In this document: positions 5,169 through 5,235 of the stretch, piece after piece
Numbering within the stretch: position 1 is the stretch's first letter
How the letters are laid out: every line of letters begins with the position of its first letter
Assembly: GCA_025462805.1 (NCBI GenBank)
Contig: JAOAPJ010000065.1
Coordinates: 1 to 5,235, forward strand
From: Acidobacteriaceae bacterium
GTDB taxonomy: Bacteria; Acidobacteriota; Terriglobia; Terriglobales; Acidobacteriaceae
Reading direction: 5' to 3'
Length of the DNA: 5,235 bases
Notes under the pieces: generated by a model
What the model was told of the DNA's origin: nothing
Databases searched by the model: none
Seen by the model: the letters and a program-made list of their open reading frames with translations, nothing else
Made by a program: the position numbers and the translations under genes

Positions 5169-5235
5169 AGGCTGCTCCGTAAAGATGCCATAAGAAGAGA
5201 TGCGATACGGGCGTAATTGGCGTCAGGATCGCCGC
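5165..5235 (-). CDS. C-terminal end of an upstream operon gene (partial)
   Basis: A frame enters from the right edge and encodes 22 residues, GDPDANYARIASLLMASLRSSL, split here as GDPDANYARIA and SLLMASLRSSL, before a TGA at 5165-5167. That TGA overlaps the ATG of the permease (ATGA), the same coupling seen between coaE and the protease in this window. The permease ribosome binding site lies inside it. The tail lacks the LDPVExLxYE ending of a MacB-type permease, so it is not a second permease of that type; an ATPase or adaptor gene is possible but cannot be shown from 22 residues. Another frame is also open across this short edge, so the call rests mainly on the overlap. Confidence 0.5.
   Translation of the reverse strand, partial: GDPDANYARIASLLMASLRSSL

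Overview
The window is a compact, GC-rich bacterial chromosomal segment. It carries housekeeping genes, one envelope protease, one ABC-type permease and several small proteins. I see no rRNA, tRNA, insertion sequence, CRISPR array or phage gene. The combination of a FolD with a charged insertion near residues 236-258, a CoaE with an EAD instead of DAD motif, a single-PDZ membrane-anchored S1C protease and a MacB-like permease reminds me of Acidobacteriota (Terriglobia). That assignment comes from memory of the protein families and was not tested by a search.

Left block (1-2868, all on the minus strand): a tight operon reading folD, coaE, an HtrA/DegS-like serine protease, then the first nine codons of a further gene that leaves the window at base 1. 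folD and coaE are 7 bp apart, coaE and the protease overlap in ATGA, and the protease and the next gene are 18 bp apart. A candidate promoter for this operon lies in the 81-bp divergent gap at 2869-2949.

Middle block (2950-3317): a small Trm112/YcaR-like zinc-ribbon gene on the plus strand runs head-on into a 57-aa single-pass membrane protein gene on the minus strand. The two share the bases CTAA at their stop codons. A 13-bp tandem duplication sits exactly on this junction and sets where the zinc-ribbon protein ends. The 57-aa gene is short enough to be missed by usual ORF cut-offs.

Right block (3318-5235): a 221-bp divergent gap with one 8-bp inverted repeat, then a 100-aa protein of unknown function on the plus strand with a very strong ribosome binding site. 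On the minus strand follows a MacB/FtsX-type ABC permease of 425 aa. Its start overlaps, again as ATGA, the stop of an upstream frame that enters from the right edge. That frame is probably the last 22 codons of an operon partner.

Nothing here amounts to a clearly new system. The most interesting items are the small membrane protein, the tandem repeat at the shared stop codons, and the possibly symmetrical promoter between folD and the zinc-ribbon gene.
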